Source: Anisakis pegreffii
Taxonomy: Eukaryota > Nematoda > Chromadorea > Rhabditida > Anisakidae
Direction: 5' to 3'
DNA: 64,000 nt
Assembly (NCBI GenBank): GCA_035041965.1
Contig: JAPYMA010000023.1
Coordinates: 124,001-188,000, forward strand
Shown: one piece after another, positions 28,201-39,416 of the stretch
Numbering within the stretch: the stretch's first letter is position 1
Layout: the number at the start of each line of letters is the position of its first letter
Made by a program: the position numbers and the translations under genes
The notes under the pieces: model-generated
Seen by the model: only the letters and a program-made list of their open reading frames with translations
Database searches by the model: none
Told to the model about the DNA's origin: nothing

Positions 28201-31200
28201 GGATAATCGCGAGTGCAGTCAAGGTGACCACACTTTTATGTACCGAAACGTTTCAATTCAAATAGTAACATTACCGTCTTTTTTCATAATTTATTCCATT
28301 TAGTGCAGTGAACGTAACTTTCAATGTAAGTTTTCGCGCAGTCAATCATTTGCACTATTTCAGATGCAGAAATAAGCGTGAACGGCGATGCATTCTTTCA
28401 AATAACAATCGCCAATTCATTGGAACGTCGATTGGAGTTATCGTTCCGTTTTCGTACGATCAGTTCTGATGCCACGGTGATGTATGCGACTGGAAACAGT
28501 GACTTCCACGCGATTGAAGTACGTCACCAACTTCATGTCAATTATCTTAAGATGATATCCATTCTGAATTGACTTGTGACAGTTGGTGGTAGATCGTGTT
28601 TCTTTCGGAGAATTTCGAATCAGTAGAGGGGTTGTCGAATTTAAAAGCAACTGTTGCAATTTTCATGTATTCCTAGATGTGCTCATTCAGTCGTGTGGCT
28701 GATAATATATGAGTGCTAATCATTCAGATATCCCGAGGATATGCACAATACCGTTGGGATTGTGGATCTGGAGTTGGTGTGGTTCAGGTGAATAGCATTC
28801 GAGTGTCAGATGGGAAATGGCACTCAGTGAAGGTTTCTCGTCGAAGCAGACATGTCAAACTGACCGTCGACGATGCGCACACAGTCGACGGACACAGTCC
28901 TGCGGGAAGTGATGTGATCAATCTGTACAAGAACGCTATGAGGTAGAGGATGCATTCTCAAATTGCATCAGTTCGGCTTGAAATTATATGATGTGACCTA
29001 ATTTAGTTATGATTAAACCAAATAGCCTTAGTGAATCATTATAATTTGAGATTAACACAAAACGTTTGAAAAAATCGCAGTTTGCATGTCGAACATCTGT
29101 TTGACTTCATTGATATTTCATAGAATTTCTCACAATAATTCACTGTCACTGTATAATCATTAGCAATGGAACTGCGCATATAGGTTTCGATGTTTTCTCG
29201 CGCTTTTTCTTATTAATGTGATTAGAAACTAACTGGTTCGTTAGTATAAATTGAACTGATGAGAAATTCGATTTGCAGATTAACGTTTGGTGCTCAGGTA
29301 AATTACATTGCAAACAGTGGTGGTTCGACATTGTCGGCGAATGACTTGAGACCACTCATTTCGAAGGGAATGATCGGGTGTTTTGGGTAAGTGCTTTGTT
29401 GCTTGTGTCTTTGTATTGCCGTATTCAGTTCACCTTACCTCAGTGATTTCTGTTTTAGATTCATTTTCGAGAAAGAAATTCCGCAGATTTGGTAGATTTT
29501 GTTCAGTCTTTGACATTCTCTGATTTCCAAGAAACGGGAAGCAGAAGGTTTGCACATGGTAAAACAGAAAGTATACAAACAAATATGTGAAAATGTACAC
29601 TGGTTGTTGATTGCAGACGTATATCGGTGGATGGGTTCGATTTACCAAAAACAAAACAAGGATTACGTCTCTATAATACGCGATTGGATTGTGATGCTGT
29701 TGGCAATGAACCGTGCTCGGTAAATCCGTGCAGTAATGACGGCACTTGTATTCCAACCGGCGACACTTCGTTCAGGTTATCTTTCTAGCAGTTTATTTCA
29801 ACCGAACATCATTCTCTTATTCCGGCTGTCAGCCAAAATGATTGCTAAAATTTCTTGTTTGTGAAAATAAGCTCATCCACGTTCAAGCTGCAGTATTGAC
29901 AAGCAGCAATATGTTGGTTTAAAACCTCGGGTATGTACAAGTGAACTGGAATAAGTCATGCTCATGGTTCATGTGGTTTTGACCTTGCAATTGCAGGTCA
30001 CTGGCTCACCTATCTGAGCAGTTTAACATTATCATGATGCATTTTGAGAAAATGTCACTGAATGAATAGTATTTGTTTCAGTTGTGTGTGTCCACCGCGC
30101 TATGCAGGACAAATGTGCGAAATCGATCTGACGCCATGCGTTTCACGACCTTGTCCGCCCGGAGTTCAGTGCACCAATTTGCATAACGATTACTACTGTA
30201 GTTGTCCACCCGGATTCACTGGTAAAACATGTCAACTGAGAGGTTCGTTGTTGATATCAGGGTTGTTTTATTCATTTTTAATGGAACATTAAGTTTTTCA
30301 AATATGTTCAATGGTTTCGTCAAAAGTACAAGGCAATGCCAAATTAAGATGAAAAATACGAGATTTGCCCGTGTAATAGTTTTCTAGTCACTTATCAATG
30401 TTATGGAATTTCTTTCTGAGCCACAGTTCATTATATGTTTTCATTAGCGTCGTTGCACATCTCTTGGTAAGCACTCTCAACACTTCTCGAAAAACTGTTG
30501 TTCTGGAAATTTCTGACTGAAGTTGAAGGTGAAAGTAATTTTGAATTAGGAATCACTTGTTTTCAGGTGATTGGGATCCATGTTCGCCCAATCCATGTGG
30601 TCCTTTCGGCAAATGTATTCGCCTACCACAATCAAACGGGTTTATTTGTAACTGTTCGCATGGATATTCCGGTACATCATGTTCAGGTTCATTTTCAATC
30701 CATCATTCTTTAATGACTTACGTATGAGAACGTGATGATGTTGGAACCGATGTGCATTGTTTGAAGGAATTTTTTGTGCGGTCAATGCAAAAATTTTATT
30801 GTAAGAGTGTGCGATTCACGCTGGTCTAACCTACATCCAACATTTTTTCTCTTGTGTTAATTAGCTTTACAGTATTCAGTTTGAGTACTGATGGCATATT
30901 TGAGCAGTTCATAGCTATTAAGTTCGGAGAATCAGCAACTAAGGTAGTAATACCGCCCTCTGTGATTATTTCCTATTCGGCATTCTGAATTCCGATAGAC
31001 ATCTTTCGGATGGAGATAATAAACGGTATTGTGTTTTCAGATCGACCACCGACATTAGTCGCCGACAGTTGGCCGCTGGGTTTTGTTGAGGTGGCATTGG
31101 CTATATCTATTCTCCTCATCGTTATACTGGCAGTTCTCATTTGTTGTTATCTCAGGAATAAGAAATATCGGTTCGTTTCGGGAATATTTCAATCTACCGT

Positions 31201-34200
31201 TTCATTTCTGTTGTTAACAACAGTAAAACTTTATTAGAGCGCTTGAGCACGGAGTGCGATTAAGGAAAACTACGTCAAGAAAAATTCAAGGAATCAATGT
31301 GTTTTCACATATGAAACATTTTACTCTCAAATGAGTAAACTTTAAAACATGCAAGCGGCCAGTCCCTTTCGTATCATTTGAATGCACTTTCCATGTCGAT
31401 ATCGCTTTTCGCACGAACGTCTTTTAAATTCATAGATCTTGAATGATACTTCGAGGCCTTAAAGAGAATGAGTGTAGAAATGCAAATTGCAGCTACGATA
31501 AGCCTGCAGAGCAGAAGGATCCCGAGTATGAAGTGCACAATTTCAACGCTCGAGTTTCGAAATCGTTCGATGGTGCACCCGCTTGCGCAGCACCACCACC
31601 ATTGCCTCCAAGAGCATTCCGTTCGATGCATAACAATCAGCTGAGCAATTTCGAACAAGCTCAGCTCACTGGTCTACCCACTGTGCAGGTACGATCTGTG
31701 ATAAAAAAGCGTTTCTCGCATAAATTATACATCTCATGTTCTCAGTTCTGTTGAATATTTTCCTTAGGATGTTCGCACCTACTATGTTTAGTAATATTGC
31801 AATACTGGATAATAGGTACAAGCCGGATCATAGCCTGGCTCAGGCTCACAACATTAATGCTATTGGTACACCACTCGGTTTCAAGCAAAACTTTCCCGTT
31901 CGCGGAGGAAAGTTTTGCTTGAAACCGAGTGGTGTACCAATAGCAATATTGCAATGCGTTTATTTTTGTGGAAATTAACAAAATTGATGCGCCACTTGCA
32001 AATTTTAGATCATTTCCGTTCAATTTTCTGATAGAATGTGATTTTTTTCGAAGTGTCATTTGCAGAATGATACCGTACAGTGAAAACACCAAGAACAAGT
32101 TGAATTCTTTATCGGATAAACTGAAAAGATTGTTCTCTTGAAATATAATTTTTCCTGAGGTTGCTGAAAGAGTAGGCGTTTATATCATTGTTGCACGCCA
32201 TGAAAGAGTTATTCTCGGATGAATTTAGAGCGGTTTAACTGTGAAGCTCATTCCAGGTTCGTCCATTACCGATAAGTGAACGACTTGGTGGGTCGTCGTT
32301 GGGAGGTGGCAGCAGGTCACCATCGATCGCCGAATCAGGTCGTTGGAAGTCACGAAGAGCAACAACACCGATCTCACAAAAGAACATCGATGTCACCCGT
32401 ACTGGCCTACCATCTTCTAATGATGAAACGGATCAGGTAGTTGTACATTCGCGATTGTTCTGTTGCTGTATTTTTGCCTTTTTTTTCCAAAGCAATATTA
32501 TTGTTCCGTCTGACCTCGCAGATTGTTGTTTCTTTCAATGGAGGAAAAATCTTTTTTTTTTGCAATTAGATATGGGAATCCATGAGTGATAATGCTGTCA
32601 ATCAAATGTTAATTCTGAATTGATTGATTGGATGACCATTCATTTAGGTATCACGAACGGACATTTTGCGTCGCTATGGTCGCACGATTGCTGATACAAA
32701 TGATGACGAAATTGATGACAATTCCCCATCTCGGGTTCGCTATTTTGCAGATAATCGACAACGTGCTAGCAAAACACGGTTCGTTCGCTTTTGTTCTTCA
32801 CAGTGTCAATGGTTCATAGAAAATTCTCATTCTAACTGATAGTAAATCTTCCCATGTTTCTCTCAACCTGCAAAACAAAAGTTAAAGATTCAACACAAGA
32901 ATGCTGGACCATATGGATGGAATGTTAATTTAATTTTAAGGGTGAAACGTGGTCATGCCGATGGAAGTCCATCGTTAAAAAAGGATGCTGCCGTGTCCAA
33001 TGTTGTCCGTAATAACTGGAGACAAGAATGCGATCGACGGGTTTGTTTGATGTCTATTTTCCCTTTGAAATGTTCTTTTGCAGTGGCAGCAAGCGAGTTG
33101 AAACGTTATCACCGTATGAATATTCAGATCGATGGAGCGTGTGGTATAGCTGCTGATAAACGAAGTGAGCGAATGAAGTTACATTTGTTGGGTAACAATC
33201 GAATCAAAGTCGGTGGTAAGTTATTCGGAAATCAATGAAATTATTTCACTAAATCGGTTGACTGTCTTTATCAAATGAGGATTTTCATAAGACGCTTTAC
33301 TGAAGTGTTTTAGTTTATTACGAGTGATGTGAATTATAGAATTGTTGAAGGATTCAGGTGATATTCATTCTTTATATGTGCCTTTATGATCAGATTTAAA
33401 AGTAATTAAGCGTCGTGAATATTGCTCAGTAATTACAAGGAATTTTTGCGGATTTTGTGAGCGTTCGATTTCTAAATTGTGGTGGAGTATTCTTGAGAAT
33501 GTATATTTGTTTGTGGAAATTCTCTTGAGAGGCGTACTGAAATTCATCAGAAAATGCACTAATTGTTATCGCAATTCTTATTGATCTTTAGATACGATTT
33601 TGAGTCCTCGTGAAGAAGATGACGAATATATGACAATGCGACCAGTCAGTCGACGTTTACCGTCGGACAGTGCGGAAAGTCAACGACGACCACTGCTGGA
33701 AATGAGTGATAGTGATGGTAGGTTTATATATGATCGACTCGAAGCTGATCAATCAGTTCTTTGTTATCGTTAGCGATTGAATTTTATACGATTTTTGAAA
33801 TCATACGAATCTTCAACAGTGAACTTTATTATATTCTGTCGTTTTCGTACATTTTAATGGTGCGTACCAAATTTCGTCCCAGATGATCTTCCTTTTGATT
33901 CCCAAACGCATCGACTTTTGACAATACAAAAGAACCTTCAAATTTAAACTTTGAAAATTTTTGGAAACAATTTCCAAACAGTTGTTTATAATTTATTCGG
34001 TTCCTGATGAACATTTGTATCATTTCCGATTTTACGGACGATGCCTCATCATTTAGGTATGGATGGCACTGACTTGGTTTATCCTGATGAAGTCGACCCC
34101 TCTGAACGAGCAAAGCCGCGTCCTCCGCCCCACTCGAACCATCGCAAACATGCCGAATCAGCGTTATCACGGAACCGAATGGACACAAGTCGGGTTTACG

Positions 34201-34847
34201 ATGATCCAGCTAGTGAGCAAAATAACATTGTCAACACTGCGGCTTCCAATGAGGTGAGATCCTTCATCATTGGCGATAAATCGCAAAAGTTCGACAATCA
34301 CTGTCATTCATCTCATTCAGTTCCAAGCTTTATTCATTATTCTTTCCTATGGAATGTTCGTCGCAAATGACGGCCTTCGCAAAAGGTAGTTGAAGTGTTG
34401 AATGGTGATGCAAATTCACCATTCAACATGTACGTACGATATCAATTTTTTGTCATGAAATCAATGCGGCATTTTAATCAAACACTGAATCACCTTCGTT
34501 TTTCTTGATCATATTCGTTTGTGGTTTGTGTAGATTTTTTTTATCCGCTGTTAAATTCATACGCAACTCAAATTCCGCTCTATAACTCGAACACAACAAG
34601 GCGATTATCTCATGTACCCACCGGATATTTCATTCAGGAATCCCCTAAACTATCCACTTCGTCCGGAATGCAATTGTCTTCAACGAACATATCAGAGAAC
34701 TTCGATAATATCGATGACGAAAGTGATTCGGATGACAATCGAAACAACGATGACAGTGATGATGACGGTGATGCGAATCCGATATCAGAATCCGATAGTC
34801 GCTATCTATCGCCAGCCACAACACCACAGAAGATGGCTGTTCTGTAG
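522..34847 (+). CDS. cdh-4: Fat-like giant protocadherin, 5' partial, 66 exons in window
   Basis: This gene encodes a single-pass adhesion receptor of the Fat family; the domain order matches nematode CDH-4. Fat cadherins act at cell contacts in planar polarity, cell migration and neurite guidance (family knowledge). My splice model has 66 exons, all with phase-compatible junctions, totalling 11,616 nt (3,871 codons plus stop). In order: cadherin repeats (residues 1 to about 2,830), a linker, two EGF modules, a laminin-G domain, three EGF modules, a membrane helix near residue 3,400 and a cytoplasmic tail of about 440 residues. The first exon opens at an acceptor in phase 0 and already lies inside a cadherin repeat, so the signal peptide and further repeats lie upstream of the window. 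The stop codon is at 34,845-34,847. One intron has a GC donor. Family assignment is firm; one-to-one orthology with cdh-4 is inference from architecture. Confidence 0.93.
10453..18855 (+). other. Cadherin exons 19-36: repeats 10 to 19
   Basis: Exons: 10453-10625, 10925-11090, 11343-11509, 11894-12214, 12634-12827, 13146-13276, 13632-13853, 14234-14448, 14716-14785, 15101-15222, 15476-15604, 15917-16200, 16473-16607, 16946-17138, 17377-17512, 17631-17831, 18192-18307, 18595-18855. Canonical linkers are RDVNDEPP (exon 20), EDVNDCAP (exon 23), DDINDNPP (exon 26), DDVNDMAP (exon 29), LDENDCAP (exon 32) and SDVNDNAP (exon 36). Repeats ending in exons 22, 25, 30 and 34 carry degenerate linkers without DxND. 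Several exons are only 70-135 nt and contain no ATG, so simple ORF finding misses them; the model rests on splice sites, phase and the cadherin pattern. Confidence 0.9.
20107..20539 (+). other. GC-AG intron 37 of the cadherin gene
   Basis: The exon ends in ACG and is followed by GCAAGTTC, matching the GC-donor consensus GCAAGT. The nearest GT, four bases on, would put the next exon out of frame and into a stop. Joining at the GC keeps phase 0 and restores a normal cadherin strand reading FVT-DAD. Confidence 0.75.
23139..23195. repeat. Degenerate tandem repeat in cadherin intron
   Basis: Imperfect tandem copies of a TGTGAAGATG-like unit, roughly 10 bp, with insertions of TGAAG. It lies within the intron 22,963-23,247 and looks like a slippage-prone minisatellite with no coding meaning. 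Confidence 0.6.
26432..27008 (+). other. Linker between last cadherin repeat and first EGF of the Fat-like protein
   Basis: Two exons (26432-26624 and 26797-27008) encode about 135 residues between the last cadherin repeat and the first EGF module. The segment mixes a predicted helical stretch rich in aromatic and basic residues (FYRSFARYL) with a basic run (RIRRRLIHVRR) and an Asp-rich strand (DIDILFTVSRG). Fat proteins have a conserved cysteine-free module in this place, and this is probably it. I know of no specific function for it. It contains no cysteine, in contrast to the EGF modules that follow. Confidence 0.75.
27457..28223 (+). other. EGF-like modules 1 and 2 of the Fat-like protein
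   Basis: Exons 27457-27690 and 28109-28223. Module 1 has a long insertion of about 30 residues (Tyr-, Asp- and Ala-rich) between its early cysteines and the terminal C-x-C pattern FECICREGFAGKRC. Module 2 runs from DKCSKEQC to GTTGDRC and is split by the intron. The C-x-C-x5-G-x2-C endings are typical of EGF folds. A coding frame running on past 27,690 in the first exon is intronic read-through. Confidence 0.85.
28364..29386 (+). other. Laminin-G domain of the Fat-like protein
   Basis: Exons 28364-28518, 28728-28942 and 29279-29386, completed by the start of the exon at 29617. Laminin-G hallmarks are visible: a sheet opening with LELSFRFRT, the DGKWHSV motif in the middle exon, and a closing GMIGCFG followed by a short strand. 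Fat proteins carry one or two laminin-G domains between EGF modules; only one is seen here. Intron phases (0, 2, 2) join cleanly. Confidence 0.87.
29617..30686 (+). other. EGF-like modules 3 to 5 of the Fat-like protein
   Basis: Exons 29617-29775, 30082-30242 and 30567-30686. Module 3 begins at CSVNPCSNDGTC, is interrupted by an intron and ends at CPPRYAGQMC. Module 4 runs from TPCVSRPC to GFTGKTC. Module 5 runs from DPCSPNPC to GYSGTSC. The first exon also finishes the laminin-G domain. It has no internal ATG and is recognised only by frame, splice sites and cysteine spacing. Confidence 0.87.
31041..31170 (+). other. Transmembrane exon of the Fat-like protein
   Basis: This exon encodes a short extracellular stalk (DRPPTLVADSWPLG) followed by a hydrophobic helix of about 22 residues with VALAISILLIVILAVLICC at its core. 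A stop-transfer signal (YLRNKKYR) follows. The outside-to-inside direction agrees with EGF and laminin-G modules before it and a hydrophilic tail after it. It is the only strong membrane helix in the gene model. Confidence 0.92.
31493..34847 (+). other. Cytoplasmic tail exons of the Fat-like protein
   Basis: Exons: 31493-31688, 32257-32436, 32648-32778, 32941-33215, 33592-33717, 34057-34253, 34638-34847. The tail has a proline run (APPPLPP) that could bind SH3 or WW domains, basic and serine-rich stretches, a tyrosine motif (DDEYMTM), another PRPPPH run, and an Asp/Asn/Ser-rich C-terminal segment before the final PQKMAVL. I did not recognise a conserved Fat4-like cytoplasmic motif. In the exon 32941-33215, a 39-nt stretch (33045-33083) could be an intron without breaking the frame: it starts GT, ends TTTTGCAG and encodes an odd hydrophobic insert. 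It would be far shorter than every other intron here. Confidence 0.82.
31793..31955. repeat. Perfect 39-bp inverted repeat with flanking 11-bp direct repeats
   Basis: The arms 31,858-31,896 and 31,907-31,945 are exact reverse complements (39 nt) around a 10-nt spacer. The 11-mer AATATTGCAAT occurs at 31,793-31,803 and again at 31,945-31,955, bracketing the structure. It sits in the intron 31,689-32,256 in the cytoplasmic-tail part of the cadherin gene. It could be a small foldback or MITE-like insertion, or a template-switch product. Confidence 0.8.
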
Positions 34848-37481
34848 AAGATTGACACCATAATGCCGTATTTCTTTGATCAGTTCCTACTTGCCTTCGT
34901 CCTGTCCTCCGCATCCCCTTGATAGATCATTCTCGTGTTGAATAGATCGCTTTTGAAGTGTCACATACATCCCTTGCAGTAATTGTTCAAGGAAATACGG
35001 TACCTTCTTGTTCGACCTACTTAATCAGTTATGCTTATCGGTTGTTCATTTCTGGTAGTCAGCTACCCAACCCATCGCACCTAACTGCTGCCATCCACTT
35101 TTCGAATAACGGGTTAATTTCATTTCATCTCTTCTCATTTACTACTCTCAATTTCATATTTAATTACTCACTAGTTTCTATAAAGTCAGCTGAGTTGTTC
35201 TCATTTTCTTTTAGCTGAGTTGTTCTCAATACCATGTCATTGTGATTTATACATTAATATTATACGATTGCTCTTCCTATGTTGATTGTTATTATCGTGA
35301 TAAGTTGATGTATTTCGAACAATATATTTTTAACTTAACACCCTTCAGTCATGATGGCACGTTTCATTTCTGGTAGTCAGCTACATTAATACATGAATAT
35401 TATTGTAGTTCACTATTATTACTGATACTGTTATTATTATTATGAATGATCGAAACATTTTCGTCGAACTCTTAAATAAATTACACCTTCAGATAACGAA
35501 AAAATCAGTCATTTTGCTTAATTCTCACTGTTTTTCTCGTCACCAACGAAGCGATTCGCATTTATTTCGTTGGGGAACTAATCGTAAGCAGTTTAACGGA
35601 AGAAAAGTAATTTTTGAATGAACAGAAGTTTCATGCGCTTTCTCGTCACTTAAATGTGATACAATAATCGTTATTTTATCGAAGCGTTTGTGTGATATTG
35701 GCTTCTTCACAATGATGTTGTTACGTATTTCTCTGTGTACCGGTACTTGTAAACGCAATTTTGACGTCGGTTACAACTTGTTTCATTGATTCACATCGAA
35801 AACAATATCACTTCATGACGTTCCAGTTTGCCATATCCGAGTACAAATGTCACATCATTGATGAGCAAATTAGTCCAGCCATAAAATTTCCGTTGTTCAA
35901 TGACATCTGCTAAATGAATAGTCACATAAGAAATGTCGTTCGAGTGAGACTCATCGATTGAATTTGGATTTCTACACCGCAAATATTTCGGTAAAAAACC
36001 CATATCGGTCAGTTTCGCTCACTTCATTTCGTAATCTTTGCAAGTTCAAAACCACTCGAGTAAAATTCGAACGTCCATCCACGTTCTCTTGTTGTTCGTG
36101 CTATTAATGACCTCCTGAATGTCCATGCTTTATTTGATGATGAAGATTTTATTTCTTTGTCATTCAAAACAAATGATTTGATAAGAGCTGTTCGATTTGT
36201 CATTGTTGTGTTACTGATAATATTATAAATTCGTTTGATTCTTGTACATAAAATCTATTAATAAACCGTATGAATGCTTTTTTTCCGGCAAAAAGATTTC
36301 TTCGTGTGAGACAGTATTCTCTTTGATTAAAACTCTTCATGTTGCGTTCGGATTTTAGAAGATCCTTGTAACAATTAGTCGGGTCTCCAACAATTCTTTA
36401 TTCGCTCAATTACTTCAAACTTGGGTAATTAAACTACATATTAATATAAGCACGTCAAATATTCGAGAATATCAATCGCTCAAGTTATTCACAGCTTATA
36501 TGTTCATTGTAACAATTTAAATAATAATGATAGTAACAACAATATGACAGTAATGTTATTAAAGAATAATCGTTTACGATATAATCAGATATAATAATAC
36601 GAACTAGTCAAATAGTATAATCAAATAAGAACCATGATCAAATGATCAAGTAATAAGATTATCGATGATCAAGTAATAAGTATCGAATAATAATAAGTAT
36701 AACAATGATAATAATAGCAACAACAATGATGACAATAATCATATTTATAAAGAGTAATGATTTACGAACGGATAAGGCCGAGAATAATTGAGTAATATGA
36801 ACTATGATTATATTAGTGATACTGATAATAACAAGTAATAGTCATAATATCGATCAAGTACGAAGAACCGTGATTATATTAATGATATTAATCATAATAA
36901 TAACAAAATAATTCAAAGTTATGGAACATTGAAAAGGGTAATACGATCACAAATGAAGATGTTGCTCCAACTTCATCTTTTCATGCCTCAGGATGATAGG
37001 CGTGGTGGTTTTTGATCCATGAGCAAAAGCGGAAGCTATCTGAATTGGTTTCAACTTTAAATATTTCAAAGAATAACTTATACCGGGGTTGAAGTGATCT
37101 CTGATTAAGAGTGCGTTGTGATTATCTTGATTGAGTCCCTTTGTTCCATTTTATTGTGATATTTGATGGCCATATTTCATGTGAAGATATAACTTCAGCC
37201 TCTGTCGCGATCTTTAAACACTGAGGTGATTTATGTTCGTTGCTCCTCGGTGTTGATTCCCAAAATAACTTTATAAAATAGGTATAATCTCTGGTCTCTA
37301 GCAATGAATTAGATATCCTCCATTTAAAATCGCGATAATCGCGACAATCTTATTACCTTCATGAATTTAAACTATGCACTCTATCAAGCAGCTGTCGGTT
37401 GAAGGAAACTGCGACATCTCATTGAAACATGAACAACTGTTTTAGAAGGAATTTGTTTGCATCGACAATGTTGAATGAAAG
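34848..37481. other. 3' UTR and intergenic region downstream of the cadherin gene
   Basis: There is no convincing gene. An AATAAA at 35,475-35,480, about 630 nt after the stop, is a candidate cadherin poly(A) signal; a second is at 36,260-36,265. A 22-mer (TTCATTTCTGGTAGTCAGCT plus AC) recurs exactly at 35,045-35,066 and 35,363-35,384. The motif AGCTGAGTTGTTCTCA is repeated near 35,190 and 35,215. From about 36,480 to 36,910 the DNA is low-complexity AT sequence rich in ATAATA-like triplets. Confidence 0.6.
35475..35480 (+). promoter_or_regulatory. Candidate poly(A) signal of the cadherin gene
   Basis: Canonical AATAAA downstream of the stop at 34,847. It is the first good match on the coding strand after the stop codon. 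Its use is inferred from position only. Confidence 0.45.
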
Positions 37482-38680
37482 TTCATATGTGACTGTGGAA
37501 TGTATTTTGAGTGTTGCAAGGAGTATTTTGAAGTTAATAGCACGTTCAGAAGCATCATTCGAATTTTTTACACTGACAATGAGCAGTTTAAAAATATGCA
37601 AATTGTTTATGAAAATTTGACGGTTCTGAAGAGTTTAGGTGAGGCACTTCATTTCGAATTATCACACAAAACTGTCGCATTTTATGGTTGATGTTGATTG
37701 GTTGAGTGCGTGAAGGGTTGGCTTGCATGTACGCCTTTGTGATTCATATTGCAGTCACTGCAATTGCGATCAACTGTGTTCTTTGTTTAGTTGGCATCGG
37801 TGTGGTCGGTGTTGCGCTGTTCCTTCTCAAAAAGCAGGTATTATACTTTGGAACCATGCTCAGTTCAAGTTGTTGCATTGCATGGATCAGTACTGACACA
37901 AATGCATTGTTTCATACGTTACTTTACTCCGGATAAACTTACCCATTTTTACACGGCTGACTTTTTACTTGGAATTCAATGGTGTGACAGTTAATTGGAA
38001 TTTCTGAATTATTGATGACGTTCTCTTTGGCTCACTCAGTCGACAATGTTCGCTTTGTTCTAAAAAATTCTTTGTTTTGTCTTATTATAAAGTACAAATT
38101 TGCGCATTCATTCGGAGAGGTTAAGCGTTTTGAATTGTTAAGGGATTAGAAGAGATCAATAAAGCGGCAACCATATTTCCAACATCCCTGGACAGTATCA
38201 ACTACTCCGAAATACCAATCGCTATCATTGCGGTCATCGCTGATTACATGCAAATTCCGATCTCTGAAGTTCCTTTTTTTTTCTCGCTCAATGCTCGTTC
38301 ATTTGACTTTCTTTAATCTGAATTTCGTTGTTGTTCCTGTATTCGTATCTACAAACGATTTGCTTTGTTGCAGTGAACAATAACGAAACGGCTGAAAATT
38401 GAATTCGTTATTCAGATAAGTGCAGAAAGTGTTACATTATGATATATTCTAGTGAGCAGTTCAATAATTCAATTCGAAAACAATAATTCATCACGTTCTA
38501 AATATAAGACAATTATTGTTAAAGGTGATCGCTGAGTATGAAAAAGACGCAACACAACGCAAAGTACTCGTACTGCAAGCGTTTCGTGATGATCCCGTAA
38601 CAAGACATTTTATTGAGCGTTTTCCATCGAAATTCATTAACCACGGTTATGTGGGCGAAGAACTGCTAACACGGAAATAA
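37482..38680 (+). CDS. 3' part of an unrecognised small membrane protein gene
   Basis: Four exons join in phase: about 37482-37638, 37755-37837, 38143-38268 and 38525-38680 (stop TAA at 38,678). The first encodes a cysteine-bearing segment (CDCG, then ECCKEYF) with two N-glycosylation sequons (NST and NLT), which suggests an extracellular or lumenal domain. The second encodes a membrane helix (VLCLVGIGVVGVALFLL) ending in KKQ. The last two encode a soluble tail of about 90 residues ending GEELLTRK. The 5' end is unresolved: the acceptor before 37,482 is weak and a stop codon lies just upstream, so at least one earlier exon is missing. I do not recognise the family. A poly(A) signal AATAAA lies at 39,117-39,122. 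Confidence 0.45.
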
Positions 38681-39116
38681 AGACCAACCATTTGAACCGC
38701 ATTCTAATCGATGTGTTTTGTTCAATTGCTCATTGCTCGATGACTCACGTGATCAAACTGAATTTGTTTGTTAAAATTTCTTAGCATTCGATCAGCTCAC
38801 ATCGAAACACGATTAAACTGCGAACAACAGCACCCCTGCTCATTCCAAAGTTCTCGTGTCGACAATAGAAACCACCTAACCATCGGAGACGATTAGGACG
38901 TATTATATCTTTCCGAGAGTGAACATGATGAAAAATGATTCGACGAATCTGTAGCGCTTTCAGCTAGAATTGTTCTGTCGTTATTGGAAGTCCGGTCTTC
39001 TACAAGCATTTTGACAAAAACGCAGTCTTACTTCTGTCGAACAATTTTTTGTGAACGTTATTATTGTGAATTGATGATTGCTATTCTTAATGTAGCAGTG
39101 CGATTGCCAGACCAGA

Positions 39117-39122
39117 AATAAA
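39117..39122 (+). promoter_or_regulatory. Candidate poly(A) signal
   Basis: AATAAA about 440 nt after the stop codon of the small membrane-protein gene, in the non-coding stretch before the convergent lectin-like gene. Confidence 0.35.
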
Positions 39123-39416
39123 ACACATAAATAATTTATTGACTGATGCATAAATAATTCAAGAAGAAATTGAAATAAATTTATGTGATCATCGCTTTAT
39201 GTTTGCAGAACAATATGTTGCACTGTTAGTTTCCATTCGATGACAGCAGATTTCGTTTACGTTGAAAGAGGAAACGAATGAGTTGACAATTTGAGGAGGA
39301 TTTTACTTGTTGGGAGCGAATAAATGTGAAGGTGTTGTTGTGACGCTACTGAATTTGATATAAACTGATTTGCAATGTGTATTTTATTGATGGTGATGAT
39401 TACGATATGATGATTA

